A stretch of DNA of 36,559 nucleotides, taken from assembly GCA_009695275.1 (NCBI GenBank), contig SIBF01000022.1:1-36559 (forward strand). The letters run 5' to 3'. Within the stretch, counting starts at the first letter, position 1; every line of letters starts with the position of its first letter. The DNA comes from Pedosphaera sp. GTDB lineage: Bacteria; Verrucomicrobiota; Verrucomicrobiia; Limisphaerales; F1-12-MAGs170. The translations under genes were made by a program, and so were the position numbers. A model generated the notes under the pieces. The model was not told the origin of the DNA, searched no databases, and was given only the letters and a program-made list of their open reading frames with translations. Shown here in pieces: positions 9,313-17,893 of the stretch.

Positions 9313-11745
9313 CTACCTCAAGCGATAAAATCTCGCTCCAGAACTGGGAACGATGACGATGCCCGAGGCGCCACCGGCAGCCTGCCACGGACCAGCGATA
9401 GCATCCGCGCTCTCAAGGGTCGCCACACCTGTCCAGGTGAGCACTAGATTGCCGTTGGGAAAATCAACATGCAGAGCAGGCGTTGGGGCGTTCGGAGCAG
9501 GGAGCTCGAAGAAAAACGTCCCGGCAGCGTATCGGTTCGCAGGGCCGCCATCGATGATTTGAGGAAACGCATCCGGGTCATCGCCGAATCTACTCAAGCC
9601 GACAAATTTCAAGCAGCCGCCGGTGAACGTTTCGAGATTAAGATCGGCGGTGCCGGGAATCCCTTCGTTCCCGACGAGCTCTCCGGTTCCATAACCCGAA
9701 GCAACGATGGAGCCTTGAAAGCCAAGGTTGACAATGACCGGTGTTGTCAAGTTCTTGAAGCGGCTTCCGGCAATCAATTCACCAGGATCGGCCTTCGTGA
9801 AGAGCAATTTCGCCAGCTCTTTCTCAGTCGTCCGATCATACAAGCGGACGCTGATGGGGCGCTGAAACCCGTCCGATTGATCGTCGAAAGCTCCCAATCG
9901 CGTAATGCGGATCGGTCGGACGACATCAAAGTCATTTCCCACGGAACCGCCATACGGTTGGTTCCCGTCAAGTTCCGCCGGATTGATGTATGCCACGCCC
10001 GCCGCGACGACATCCGGAATCTGACAAGTCGTGTCAGAATCCGGACCGGCCACCCCAGTGTCAGCCACCGCGCGAACGCGATAACAAACATCGTCGCCGT
10101 TTGTCAGGCCGGTGTCGCGGTACTCGGTTCCTGTGATTTCGGCAATCTGCGTGAACGTCGCTGAAGGTCCACTCGCGCGGAAAATTCGGTATTTGGCCGC
10201 CGCGAGTGGTTGTCTGATCTCAGCCCACGATAGCGTGACAGAACCGTTGTCAGGAATCGATTGAACGATGGGTTTGCCAGGCGCGGTGACGGAAGTGACA
10301 CGGAACTGAAAGGATCCGGCAGCATATCGATTCGCGGGACCGGCATCGGTGTTTATCGGGTAAACGCCGGCTCTTCCATAACGGCCTTTGCCGACGAACA
10401 GAACCGCGCCGTCGCCGTCATGAGTGATGAGAGGGAAGGTTCCCAGGCCCTTATTAGCGGCGGCTTCCCCGGTGCCGTAACCTTCGACGACGATCGCCCC
10501 CTTGAACCCCGTCGCCAGCGGCACCGACGCCGACAAAGTTTTGTAGCGGTGGCCACCGATCAATACGCCTGGTGAACTGGAAGAGAATTCGAGCACGCCA
10601 ATTTCCTTCTTTGAAGTCCGATCGTACAACCGGGCCGTTAACGTCCGCTTCAATCCGTCGCCGCCATCATCGAAGACTCCGAGGTGTGTCAGGCTGATTG
10701 CGTTCACCACCTCAAAATCCATCCCCAGCGCTCCGGGCCATGCTTCATTGCCTCGTGTAGAAGGCGGAGCCTCGAACGCAAGAACGTTGCCGGTGTCGGC
10801 CACGGCGGCTGCGATGCAAACTTCCTCCGACGATCCGGTGGCCTGGCCGGCGGCACCTTGAGCGCGCACGACATAGCAACGCTCATCGCCACTCAACAGT
10901 CCGCGATGGATAAAATCGTTCGCACCCCGCCTCGGCGCCACGTCGGCGATTTGTTCGTAAGCAGTGGTTCCTGATCGCCGCGCAAGGATGACGTAATTCT
11001 CGATAGGCAATGCCCACGCCGGCGCCTGCCATGAAAGCGTCACATTCTTTCCATCCGTGGTCGCGACGACGATTGGCCGCGGATGAGAGACATCGAATGA
11101 AATATTGTCCAACAGTTCGGTGGTGTCATCGGCGAACAGGCGGGCTTCGTACGAACCGGATTTGACTGGAGTATTGAACGCGACGGTTCCGCTGGTCTTC
11201 ACCGATATTCCAAAAGTGGTTCCATCAAGGTAAAAATGTGCAAGAGGAGCGCTGTTCGACTCTCCTGTAACGAACAAGCCCACCCAATCTTTGGTGTTGC
11301 CAGGTCCGTTAGTGAACGTGATCGAGATGGCTTCTCCAGGCACGAAGTCAGCCTTCGGAAGCAGCAGCCGTGGAGAATTGGTCACGACGACAATGCTTTC
11401 CGCCAGCAAAACGTAGAGATCATTCTCGTAGAATCTCAGCTCATACACACCCGGCTTTGGAAGACCCTTGGTGAAGGTGGTTGAGCCGGCGACGAGCGGT
11501 GCCTTGCCGGTCTGGCTTCCGTCAAGGTATTGCCACACCAGAAAAGTTCCGCCGGGAGCACCTTCATTGTAGAGGCCCACCCAATCGCGCAGGTTGCCGG
11601 GTCCATCCTTGAACGTCACCGTGATCGGTTCGTTGGGGAGATAGCTGGTTCGGTGAGCGGAAACCAAGGGTTCCTGGGCGTTCAGGCATTGAACGAACGC
11701 GACACACCACAAGACGATGATAATGGAAAAGCGTGTGTTTTTCAT
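9313..11745 (-). CDS. Exported multidomain protein: two N-terminal DWVGL beta-domains, FN3 domains and a duplicated uncharacterised module
   Basis: I start at the ATG at 11743-11745 because it gives a clean signal peptide (MKNTRFSIIIVLWCVAFVQC, then LNAQ). An in-frame start 13 codons earlier is possible. The 810-residue product opens with two similar about 100-residue beta-domains, each with a PGN(L/T)(R/K)DWVGL(Y/F) motif, resembling domains seen in front of phosphoesterases. Then follow FN3-like domains (VTLSWQAPAWALP; VTLSWAEIRQP). Each is followed by one copy of a module of about 150-170 residues with shared landmarks: LGxFDDxxDG, RLYDRT, F(K)G(A/S)IV, GYGTGE, GPANRYAAG. The C-terminus (residues LVLTWTGVATLESAD to FYRLR) looks like a common verrucomicrobial secreted-protein tail. 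No catalytic motif was found, so a binding or surface role is likely. A 238-bp region separates it from the divergent gene at 11984. Confidence 0.75.
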   Translation of the reverse strand: MKNTRFSIIIVLWCVAFVQCLNAQEPLVSAHRTSYLPNEPITVTFKDGPGNLRDWVGLYNEGAPGGTFLVWQYLDGSQTGKAPLVAGSTTFTKGLPKPGVYELRFYENDLYVLLAESIVVVTNSPRLLLPKADFVPGEAISITFTNGPGNTKDWVGLFVTGESNSAPLAHFYLDGTTFGISVKTSGTVAFNTPVKSGSYEARLFADDTTELLDNISFDVSHPRPIVVATTDGKNVTLSWQAPAWALPIENYVILARRSGTTAYEQIADVAPRRGANDFIHRGLLSGDERCYVVRAQGAAGQATGSSEEVCIAAAVADTGNVLAFEAPPSTRGNEAWPGALGMDFEVVNAISLTHLGVFDDGGDGLKRTLTARLYDRTSKKEIGVLEFSSSSPGVLIGGHRYKTLSASVPLATGFKGAIVVEGYGTGEAAANKGLGTFPLITHDGDGAVLFVGKGRYGRAGVYPINTDAGPANRYAAGSFQFRVTSVTAPGKPIVQSIPDNGSVTLSWAEIRQPLAAAKYRIFRASGPSATFTQIAEITGTEYRDTGLTNGDDVCYRVRAVADTGVAGPDSDTTCQIPDVVAAGVAYINPAELDGNQPYGGSVGNDFDVVRPIRITRLGAFDDQSDGFQRPISVRLYDRTTEKELAKLLFTKADPGELIAGSRFKNLTTPVIVNLGFQGSIVASGYGTGELVGNEGIPGTADLNLETFTGGCLKFVGLSRFGDDPDAFPQIIDGGPANRYAAGTFFFELPAPNAPTPALHVDFPNGNLVLTWTGVATLESADAIAGPWQAAGGASGIVIVPSSGARFYRLR

Positions 11746-11983
11746 GGCGGCAAAAAGAGCGTTGTTTGGACGGTAGGCTCTCACCGAGGCCGGTCAAATT
11801 GTTAATCCAGGAATTGTCTGGCACACCATTTGCCAGAGCAGCCGCAAACAACTGTTTCGAAGAGTTAGAAAATGGAATTGCGGGGCGGGATACCCAACAG
11901 GCGATATGGCGGCTGTGTGTACTTACGCGATGGTGGGTGAATTCAACATCATTGAAATGCATGAGTCTCGAACGAACCGAGGA

Positions 11984-14572
11984 ATGAATCTTTCTTCTTC
12001 CGGCTTCTCATCTCTTTATGTCATTGCTCATGATCTGGGGAATCGACTTCCGCTCCTGTTTCAGTGCCTGGTCGCTTTAGCAACGACCCTGTTGCCCCTA
12101 AACTCTTCCGCCGGCCAAAGTGTTTCCCTGGAGTGGGACGCCAACACGGATGGAGTCACAACGGGCTATTTCATCTACACCAGGGACACCGCGGATAACC
12201 TGCTATCGAGGACGGATGTTGGCACCATCACTACCGCCACGGTCACTGAGCTTCTCGAAGGAACTACGCGCGTGTTTTCCGTCACCGCCTATGACATCAA
12301 CGGAATTGAGAGCACCCCCTCCAATCAAGTTTCTTACGTGGTTCCCGATCCAGCGACACCCGATCAAGGGGAGGGCGATCCAACACCGTCTGATCCTTTG
12401 CCCACACCGGAAGTGTTGCCGATTGCCCCTCCCAGCGTCGCCACAGATGAAGGCGGTGAAGCCCTGGCAACGTACGTAGTTCTCGCCCGGCCAAGGGTTG
12501 GACTTCAGAGTGGAACTACATCCGCGTTGATCTACAAAATCGCCAGCCAAGTTGGTGAAGAGCTTGTTGCCTACCCGATTACTACCGCGAACCTCGCAAT
12601 ACTTATCGACACATCGGCAGCCTTGGTCCAATCCGTGACCACATCGGAAGATCAGCCGGTGAACATCTTCTTGAGCAGCGTGGATGTGAAGGGAGATGCC
12701 CCGACGTACTCCGTCCTTTCCACTCCTACGCACGGCTTCTTGAGCGGTTCAGCTCCCAACCTCACTTACTCGCCTGCGACCGGTTTCTATGGCACCGACT
12801 CCTTCACCTTCAAGGTCAGTGACGGCAAGGTCACCACCGCCACCACCACCGTCTCCATCACTGTCCTACGCACTAACCAGCCTCCCGTCGCCGGTTCACT
12901 ACTCCGCTCCGCCGTGGAAGACGTCGTTGAGAGCCTGACTCTCACCGGCTCTGATTCCGACGGGGACGCTCTCACTTTCGCCGTAGTCACTTCGCCGACC
13001 AAGGGCACATTGACCGGTACTGCTCCCTATCTCGTTTACACCCCGGCGGCAAACGTTAGCGGCACCGACTCCTTCACTTTCAATGTCAGCGACGGCAAGG
13101 CCAGCTCTTCCTCAGCCACCGTCACCATCAACATCGCCGCGGTCAACGACGCGCCCGTCGCCAGTGCCAAATCGACCACCACCACTGAGGATCAATCAGT
13201 CAGTATCACGCTCAGCAACTCTGACATCGAAGGCGACACCATCACTTATTCCATCGTCACCGCGCCCACAAAAGGTTCCTTGAGCGGCACGGTGCCAGAT
13301 CTGGTTTACACCCCGGCACCCAACGCCACTGGTGCCGACTCCTTTACCTACGAAGCCAACGATTCTTCTTCCGCCTCAGCTCCGGCGACCGTCAGCATCA
13401 CCATCACGCCTGTCAACGACGCGCCCATCGCCAACTCGCTTAACATCTCCACGCTCCAGGAACAAACTTCCTACTTCGCCCTCAACGCCTCGGACATCGA
13501 CGGTGACGCCCTCACCTACTCCATCGTCACCGCTCCACTCCAAGGAACCCTTGTCGGCACGGCTCCCGATCTCACCTACATTCCCGATGCAGGCTATTTC
13601 GGCAGTGACAGTTTCACCTACAAGGTCAGCGATGGTTTGCTCAACTCCGCCGACGCCACTGTCAACATCACCGTTCAGCGACTCAATATAGCCCCCGTGG
13701 CCAGCAGCCTGAACATCACCGCCCTCCAGGACCAATTCGCAACCATCACACTCCTCGGTTCCGATCCTGACGGTGACGCCATATCCTTCGCAATCATCAC
13801 CGCGCCTGCCCACGGTGTCCTCAGCGGCACCGCCCCCAACCTCACTTACGTGCCCGCCACTGGTTACTCCGGCAGCGATAGCTTCACCTACGCTGCAAGT
13901 GACGGCACTCTGAGTTCCGAAATCGCCACGGTCAGCATCAAGATCATGCCGGTCAACGGCGCACTGGCAGCAACGACCCAGACCGTGACCACGGCCGAGG
14001 ACCAGTCGGTGAACATCCTCCTGGACGCTTTGGACTTGGAGGGAGAAGCCCTGACATACACCATCATCACCTCTCCAGCCAGAGGCACTCTCAGCGGCAT
14101 CGCTTCAGAACTGGTTTACACTCCCAACACGAATACCAGCGGCAGAGACAAGTTCACGGTTGCAGCCAGCAACGACTCGTTAAATTTCGTTTCGATCGGT
14201 TTTGCTATCGACATCACACCGGTCAACGATGTGCCAGTCGCCCAGAGCAGGACCGTAACTTCGTACGGAAATCCGGTTGCCTTCAACCTGACCGCGTCCG
14301 ACGCCGACGGCGACCCGCTCGATTACGCGATTGTCACATGGCCTGCAGTCGGCTCCCTGGAAAAAACTAGCAACCTGAGCCTCCGCTACATTCCTCCTGC
14401 TGGATTTACAGGCATGACTACTTTTACCTTCACAGCCAGCGACGGCATAGCCACCTCCGATCCGGCGACCGTCACGATTCGCATAATTGCCGTGGGCGCA
14501 TTGGAGAGGGACCGCAGCGCCGGTATTTTACCCAAGCTCCGCTATTTTACTCCCGAGACTTTGAATCCATAA
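11984..14572 (+). CDS. Exported protein with FN3 domain and seven tandem cadherin-like (Ig-fold) repeats
   Basis: From the ATG at 11984 the product is 862 residues. In-frame ATGs at 11906 and 11957 are alternatives, and no start has a well-spaced ribosome binding site. A hydrophobic segment (LPLLFQCLVALATTLLPL) ends in a signal-peptidase-like NSSAG site. An FN3 domain follows (SLEWDANTDGVTTGYFIYTR). From about base 12629 to 14495 there are seven repeats of about 89-90 residues, each with an acidic D.DGD/DLEGE calcium-type loop, a (S/A)P..G.L.G pattern, Y.P and D.FT(Y/F)..SDG. Most boundaries read VND(A/V)P(I/V)A. This is the Cadherin_5/VCBS-like adhesin repeat type. The C-terminus (FTPETLNP) has no recognisable anchor or sorting signal, so the protein may be secreted or non-covalently held. 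It converges on dtd, overlapping it by 26 bp. Confidence 0.85.
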   Translation: MNLSSSGFSSLYVIAHDLGNRLPLLFQCLVALATTLLPLNSSAGQSVSLEWDANTDGVTTGYFIYTRDTADNLLSRTDVGTITTATVTELLEGTTRVFSVTAYDINGIESTPSNQVSYVVPDPATPDQGEGDPTPSDPLPTPEVLPIAPPSVATDEGGEALATYVVLARPRVGLQSGTTSALIYKIASQVGEELVAYPITTANLAILIDTSAALVQSVTTSEDQPVNIFLSSVDVKGDAPTYSVLSTPTHGFLSGSAPNLTYSPATGFYGTDSFTFKVSDGKVTTATTTVSITVLRTNQPPVAGSLLRSAVEDVVESLTLTGSDSDGDALTFAVVTSPTKGTLTGTAPYLVYTPAANVSGTDSFTFNVSDGKASSSSATVTINIAAVNDAPVASAKSTTTTEDQSVSITLSNSDIEGDTITYSIVTAPTKGSLSGTVPDLVYTPAPNATGADSFTYEANDSSSASAPATVSITITPVNDAPIANSLNISTLQEQTSYFALNASDIDGDALTYSIVTAPLQGTLVGTAPDLTYIPDAGYFGSDSFTYKVSDGLLNSADATVNITVQRLNIAPVASSLNITALQDQFATITLLGSDPDGDAISFAIITAPAHGVLSGTAPNLTYVPATGYSGSDSFTYAASDGTLSSEIATVSIKIMPVNGALAATTQTVTTAEDQSVNILLDALDLEGEALTYTIITSPARGTLSGIASELVYTPNTNTSGRDKFTVAASNDSLNFVSIGFAIDITPVNDVPVAQSRTVTSYGNPVAFNLTASDADGDPLDYAIVTWPAVGSLEKTSNLSLRYIPPAGFTGMTTFTFTASDGIATSDPATVTIRIIAVGALERDRSAGILPKLRYFTPETLNP

Positions 14573-14999
14573 AAATTGTCACCGGACCCTCGTTTATTAG
14601 GGCAATCTTCATGTCCGCGCCGAACTCGCCGGTCTGAATACTTTTCCCGAGGTCGGCGGTGATCTTTCGGAGGAATGATTCGTAGAGCGGGATGGCAGTC
14701 TCAGGTCGAGCCGCACGGATGTAGGAGGGGCGATTCCCTTTTCGCGTGCTGGCAAAGAGTGTGAACTGGCTCACGACCAGAATTTCACCGCCATGTTCCA
14801 GCACTGAACGGTTCATCACGCCTTGCTCGTCACTGAAAATTCGCAGGCGGACGATTTTCCCGCTTAACCAATCGATGTCCTCCGCCGTGTCCGCTTCCTC
14901 GATTCCCAGCAGCACGACGAGACCTGAACCTATCGAAGCGCGCACCACACCAGCGATGGTGACGGTCGCCTGACTGACACGTTGACTGACGGCTCTCAT
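14547..14999 (-). CDS. dtd: D-aminoacyl-tRNA deacylase
   Basis: From the ATG at 14997-14999 the product is 150 residues, the normal length for Dtd. It begins MRAVSQRVSQATVTI, as the family does, and carries both signature motifs: SQFTLF (77-82), and NEGPVT (136-141), corresponding to the NxGPVT cross-subunit motif. Dtd hydrolyses D-amino acids mischarged onto tRNA (and glycine from tRNA-Ala) in the cytoplasm, protecting translation. The frame extends 15 codons further upstream, but the added residues do not fit the family. The gene ends 26 bp inside the 3' end of the convergent cadherin-like gene, so its last codons (DSKSRE) are read on the opposite strand of that gene. Confidence 0.95.
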   Translation of the reverse strand: MRAVSQRVSQATVTIAGVVRASIGSGLVVLLGIEEADTAEDIDWLSGKIVRLRIFSDEQGVMNRSVLEHGGEILVVSQFTLFASTRKGNRPSYIRAARPETAIPLYESFLRKITADLGKSIQTGEFGADMKIALINEGPVTIFMDSKSRE

Positions 15000-15224
15000 T
15001 GAACATGGACATTGAAGCACAGTGAATCGACCCGTTGCCAGCATTTGAAAACGATTCGCCCAATCTCACGAACCTGGGACCGCTGGCATCCTTGCCGGCG
15101 AGACAATCCACACGCAACACGCCTGGAGGGATGCTGACGGCCACTTGCGCGTCGAATCCTTCCCGTCTTGATACCTGACACTCTGCCTCAATAACGGACG
15201 GATTGAGGACATCGCTCGGCGCAA

Positions 15225-15827
15225 GTGCTTGGTATTGGCACTGGCACCTCCGTTGCTAAACCGGGCGTGCTCAACGCGACACGCATTGTCATTCAGTCTT
15301 GCTTCTTCCTTTTCGCAGGGACAACGGCCCATGCGTTGACGGTGGCTGAACTGGCGAAGGATGCTTCACTGACTCCCCGGACTTTCGCGCACCATTTCGC
15401 AAACTTCCGCTTTCGCTTCGATCCGAAAGTCCAGCAGCCGGATGCCTTTCTCTCGGCGCGCGCCGGAGACTGCGATGACTACGCCATTCTCGCCGCTCGC
15501 GTTCTCAAGTCCCGTGGGTTCACGCCGAGACTGATTTCAGTTCGAATGCCCCATGAAGTTGACGTCGTGTGCTACGTGGAAGAGGTGGAGGGCTATCTCG
15601 ATTTTAACGAACGCAAGTCAGGCGATGGCATTGTGCGTTGCGCCAATTCTCTCGAAACCATCGCTGCAAAAGTCACCGGTTCGTTTGACGCAGAGTGGGA
15701 ATATGTCTGTGAGTTTGTATATCGCGACGGCGTCAAGCGGCTGGTCCGCGGTGTCAATCCAAAGAACCGGGAAGCCAGCGCCAAGCCTTCCAACCGGAAC
15801 CAATCTCAGAAGGCGGCGCGGTCTTGA
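15225..15827 (+). CDS. Small exported transglutaminase-like cysteine protein
   Basis: The 200-residue product has a hydrophobic export segment at 20-37 (RIVIQSCFFLFAGTTAHA). It also carries a transglutaminase-like catalytic set: Cys83 in RAGDCDDYAILAARVLKSRG, His110 in MPHEVDVVCYV, and Asp126 in GYLDFNE. Proteins with this fold act as peptidases, amidases or cross-linkers, and the reaction cannot be told here. Only one short domain is present, without the accessory domains of larger family members. The annotated start is a GTG at 15225; a second in-frame GTG at 15267 would give a cleaner signal peptide (LNATRIVIQSCFFLF) and may be the true start. The C-terminal 25 residues are polar and probably disordered. 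It converges with the isomerase gene, 27 bp apart. Confidence 0.7.
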   Translation: MLGIGTGTSVAKPGVLNATRIVIQSCFFLFAGTTAHALTVAELAKDASLTPRTFAHHFANFRFRFDPKVQQPDAFLSARAGDCDDYAILAARVLKSRGFTPRLISVRMPHEVDVVCYVEEVEGYLDFNERKSGDGIVRCANSLETIAAKVTGSFDAEWEYVCEFVYRDGVKRLVRGVNPKNREASAKPSNRNQSQKAARS

Positions 15828-15854
15828 GGTTCCGCTCATCACGAGCGCCGTGGA

Positions 15855-16667
15855 TCATCCAAACACGCGCTTGAGATACTCGATGCTCTTGGTGGCGATA
15901 ACTTCGGGGCCTTCATCGAAATTAAAGACCTCGACCGAGACGAATCCCTTGTAGCCGACTTCCTTTAACGCCGCAGCGATCGGCGTGAAATCCACGTCGC
16001 CAAATCCAGGACCTTTCAGGTTTCGATCGTTGGCGTGAAAGTAGGCGAAGTGAGGCCAGGACTCGCGGATGATTTGCGGAATCGGCTTCGACTCGGAGCA
16101 CATCGCCTTCACGTCCAGGATCACCTTGCATTGTTGCATCTGAGTCGATCGTGCCAGGGCGATGGCTTGCTCGGCGGTATTGATGAAATTTGTCTCGGCA
16201 GGTGCCAGGGGCTCGAAACAGATGGTGACATCACGAATCAGCGCGCGCATCAGGGGCATCTTCAGCACTCCTCGGGTCCATTCCAACGCATCCTCAAATT
16301 TCACTCCATCGGCCAGATTGCGCTGCTTGGGCGAGCCCAGAATCATGAAGCGGCCGCCGAGATCAGCGCAGAAGTCCACCAGTTCACAAAGATACTTGGA
16401 GGTGTTCGCCCGCACTGTCACATCGGGATGAGTGATATGAAATCCCTCCGTCTGCGCGAGAACCCAATGAATTCCAGACAAGGTGATCCCGTGCTTGGCC
16501 GCCTGGTCGCGAACCGCCTTCCGGTCGCTGCGTGAGATTTCCGTGACCCTTCCCGCCATCGTGAACGGAGCGATCTCGACGGCTTGATAACCGGCCTGCG
16601 CGGCGTAGGCGAATGTGTCCTCCAATTTCCAATCCTTAAAAATCTCGTTGCAGATGGCGAATTTCAT
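15855..16667 (-). CDS. Sugar phosphate isomerase/epimerase-like TIM-barrel protein
   Basis: From the ATG at 16665-16667 (MKFAICNEIFKDWKLEDTF) the product is 270 residues, the usual size for the xylose-isomerase-like / AP-endonuclease-2 superfamily. Strand-end motifs fit: YQAVEIAPF (first metal glutamate region), LSGIHWVL, RFMILGSP, ICFEPLAP, CKVILDVKAM, FAYFHANDRN (metal histidine), and GFVSVEVFNFDEGPE near the end (last metal glutamate). No signal peptide is seen, so it is cytoplasmic. Members isomerise or epimerise sugars, hydroxypyruvate or inositol derivatives. The nearby, divergently transcribed IMPase-like gene (start 16981) is compatible with polyol metabolism, but this is only an inference. 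An upstream in-frame start 12 codons earlier adds residues unlike the family. Confidence 0.85.
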   Translation of the reverse strand: MKFAICNEIFKDWKLEDTFAYAAQAGYQAVEIAPFTMAGRVTEISRSDRKAVRDQAAKHGITLSGIHWVLAQTEGFHITHPDVTVRANTSKYLCELVDFCADLGGRFMILGSPKQRNLADGVKFEDALEWTRGVLKMPLMRALIRDVTICFEPLAPAETNFINTAEQAIALARSTQMQQCKVILDVKAMCSESKPIPQIIRESWPHFAYFHANDRNLKGPGFGDVDFTPIAAALKEVGYKGFVSVEVFNFDEGPEVIATKSIEYLKRVFG

Positions 16668-16980
16668 TTGGGTAAGCGGGCCGGAGCGTGGCGAAGAACG
16701 CACCGCGAAGCAAGCCCGGGAACCGGGATCGCCGCCGGAACCAGCGCGAGTTCACGAAGTCGTTCGAATGCTGGGATGACGGTCGTGAATGCAGCGAATG
16801 GCGTAGTGAAGATGTTCGGCGTTCATGGCGGTGAAGACGTCAGGGGTGGTTTTGTAGTGGGGTTTGTTCTGCCGGGAGCGCCAGTGCATGAAAAGGCTGT
16901 TGGGGATGGGGCTTGCGGAACTTTTCCTTGAAGGCACTACGGTTTTTGTGTTGCGCTCCGCCTTGACGAGGCTGCTTCCC
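16668..16980. other. Divergent intergenic region between isomerase and IMPase-like genes
   Basis: This 313-bp stretch separates two divergently transcribed genes and should hold both promoters. I could not pick convincing -35/-10 pairs. Bases 16968-16971 (GAGG) lie 9 bases before the ATG at 16981 and support that start as a ribosome binding site. A minus-strand open frame runs through much of the region (from inside the IMPase gene down to 16752). Its translation contains MNAEHLHYAIRCIHD, but I do not recognise it and it overlaps a sure gene, so I treat it as unproven; it might be a gene remnant or dispersed repeat. Confidence 0.4.
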
Positions 16981-17874
16981 ATGGACAGCCATCCGCACCA
17001 AATGAATTCAAGCGATATCAAGAAGGCGCTCGCAACTGCGAGCAAGGCAGCTCGCGCGGCTGGAGCGCTGATGCGAAAGAATCTTAATGTCCCCAAAAAG
17101 ATCAACTCGCAGGTCCAGCACGACATCAAGCTGGATCTCGATGTGCGCTGCCAGAAGCTGATTGAGCGCACGCTCCTCCTGAATTTCCCACAGGCGGCGG
17201 TATTAGGAGAGGAAGGTGTCCGAGGAGATCAATCCGCCGAAGTGCGCTGGGTGGTTGATCCGATCGACGGCACGGTGAATTTCACCTACGGAGTGCCTCA
17301 TGCCTGCGTCTCAATCGCGCTTCAAGTTCGTCGCGCCCGCTCCACCACTCCGGCGCGAAAACGCGGTGACGATGGCGTGCTGGATGACGATGCGGATTAC
17401 GAGACGGTGGTGGGAGCGGTTTACGATCCGTTCAGCGATGAGCTGTGGACCGCGATCCGCGGACAACCGGCGAGGCTGAATGGACGGATCATCCGGGCTT
17501 CAAAGCGCAATCGCCTGGATGAGTCCCTCATTTCGCTGGGGTTTGCCAAGAGCCCCGAGACGATGGCGCAGACGCTTCCGGCGTTTAATCAATTGATCCA
17601 TCGCGTGCGCAAGATCCGCATCATGGGCGCAGCGGCGCTTGCGATGACGTACGTGGCTTCCGGACGCTTCGATGCTTATGTCGAGGCTGGCGTCCGCTTG
17701 TGGGACATTGCCGCCGGCGGTTTGATCCTGGAATGCGCTGGTGGAGAATTCTGGCACCGGCAGCTTCCGGGAGAACATGTCTATGCCGTGAACGCCAACA
17801 ACGGCAGGCTGCGGAAGAAAATTGAAGCAGCCTCGCGACCACCCCGGAAACCTCCCATCAAGCAGCTCGCGTGA
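16981..17874 (+). CDS. Inositol monophosphatase-family phosphatase
   Basis: The 297-residue product carries the complete metal site of the family: GEE at 76-78, VDPIDGTVNF at 92-101, and WDIAAGG at 241-247. Members are Mg-dependent phosphatases acting on inositol monophosphate, histidinol phosphate, fructose-1,6-bisphosphate or 3'-phosphoadenosine compounds; the sequence does not tell which. Relative to typical members there is an insertion of about 25 residues at 116-141, first basic (RRARSTTPARKRG) then acidic (DDGVLDDDADYE), placed after the SIAL strand. I choose the ATG at 16981 because GAGG lies 9 bases upstream; ATG 17002 lacks such a site, and the longer frame from 16864 adds non-family residues. 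The stop is 19 bp before the cyclophilin gene, which suggests co-transcription. Confidence 0.88.
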   Translation: MDSHPHQMNSSDIKKALATASKAARAAGALMRKNLNVPKKINSQVQHDIKLDLDVRCQKLIERTLLLNFPQAAVLGEEGVRGDQSAEVRWVVDPIDGTVNFTYGVPHACVSIALQVRRARSTTPARKRGDDGVLDDDADYETVVGAVYDPFSDELWTAIRGQPARLNGRIIRASKRNRLDESLISLGFAKSPETMAQTLPAFNQLIHRVRKIRIMGAAALAMTYVASGRFDAYVEAGVRLWDIAAGGLILECAGGEFWHRQLPGEHVYAVNANNGRLRKKIEAASRPPRKPPIKQLA

Positions 17875-17893
17875 CGGTTTCCATCATCCCGGC

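Noticed and set aside
12629-14495. Repeated DNA across the cadherin-like gene as a possible mobile or satellite repeat
   Set aside because: The about 267-bp periodicity follows protein domains and the DNA copies are well diverged.
16752-17171. Minus-strand open frame of 139 codons overlapping the IMPase start
   Set aside because: It overlaps a sure gene and has no recognised family; kept only as a remark on the intergenic region.
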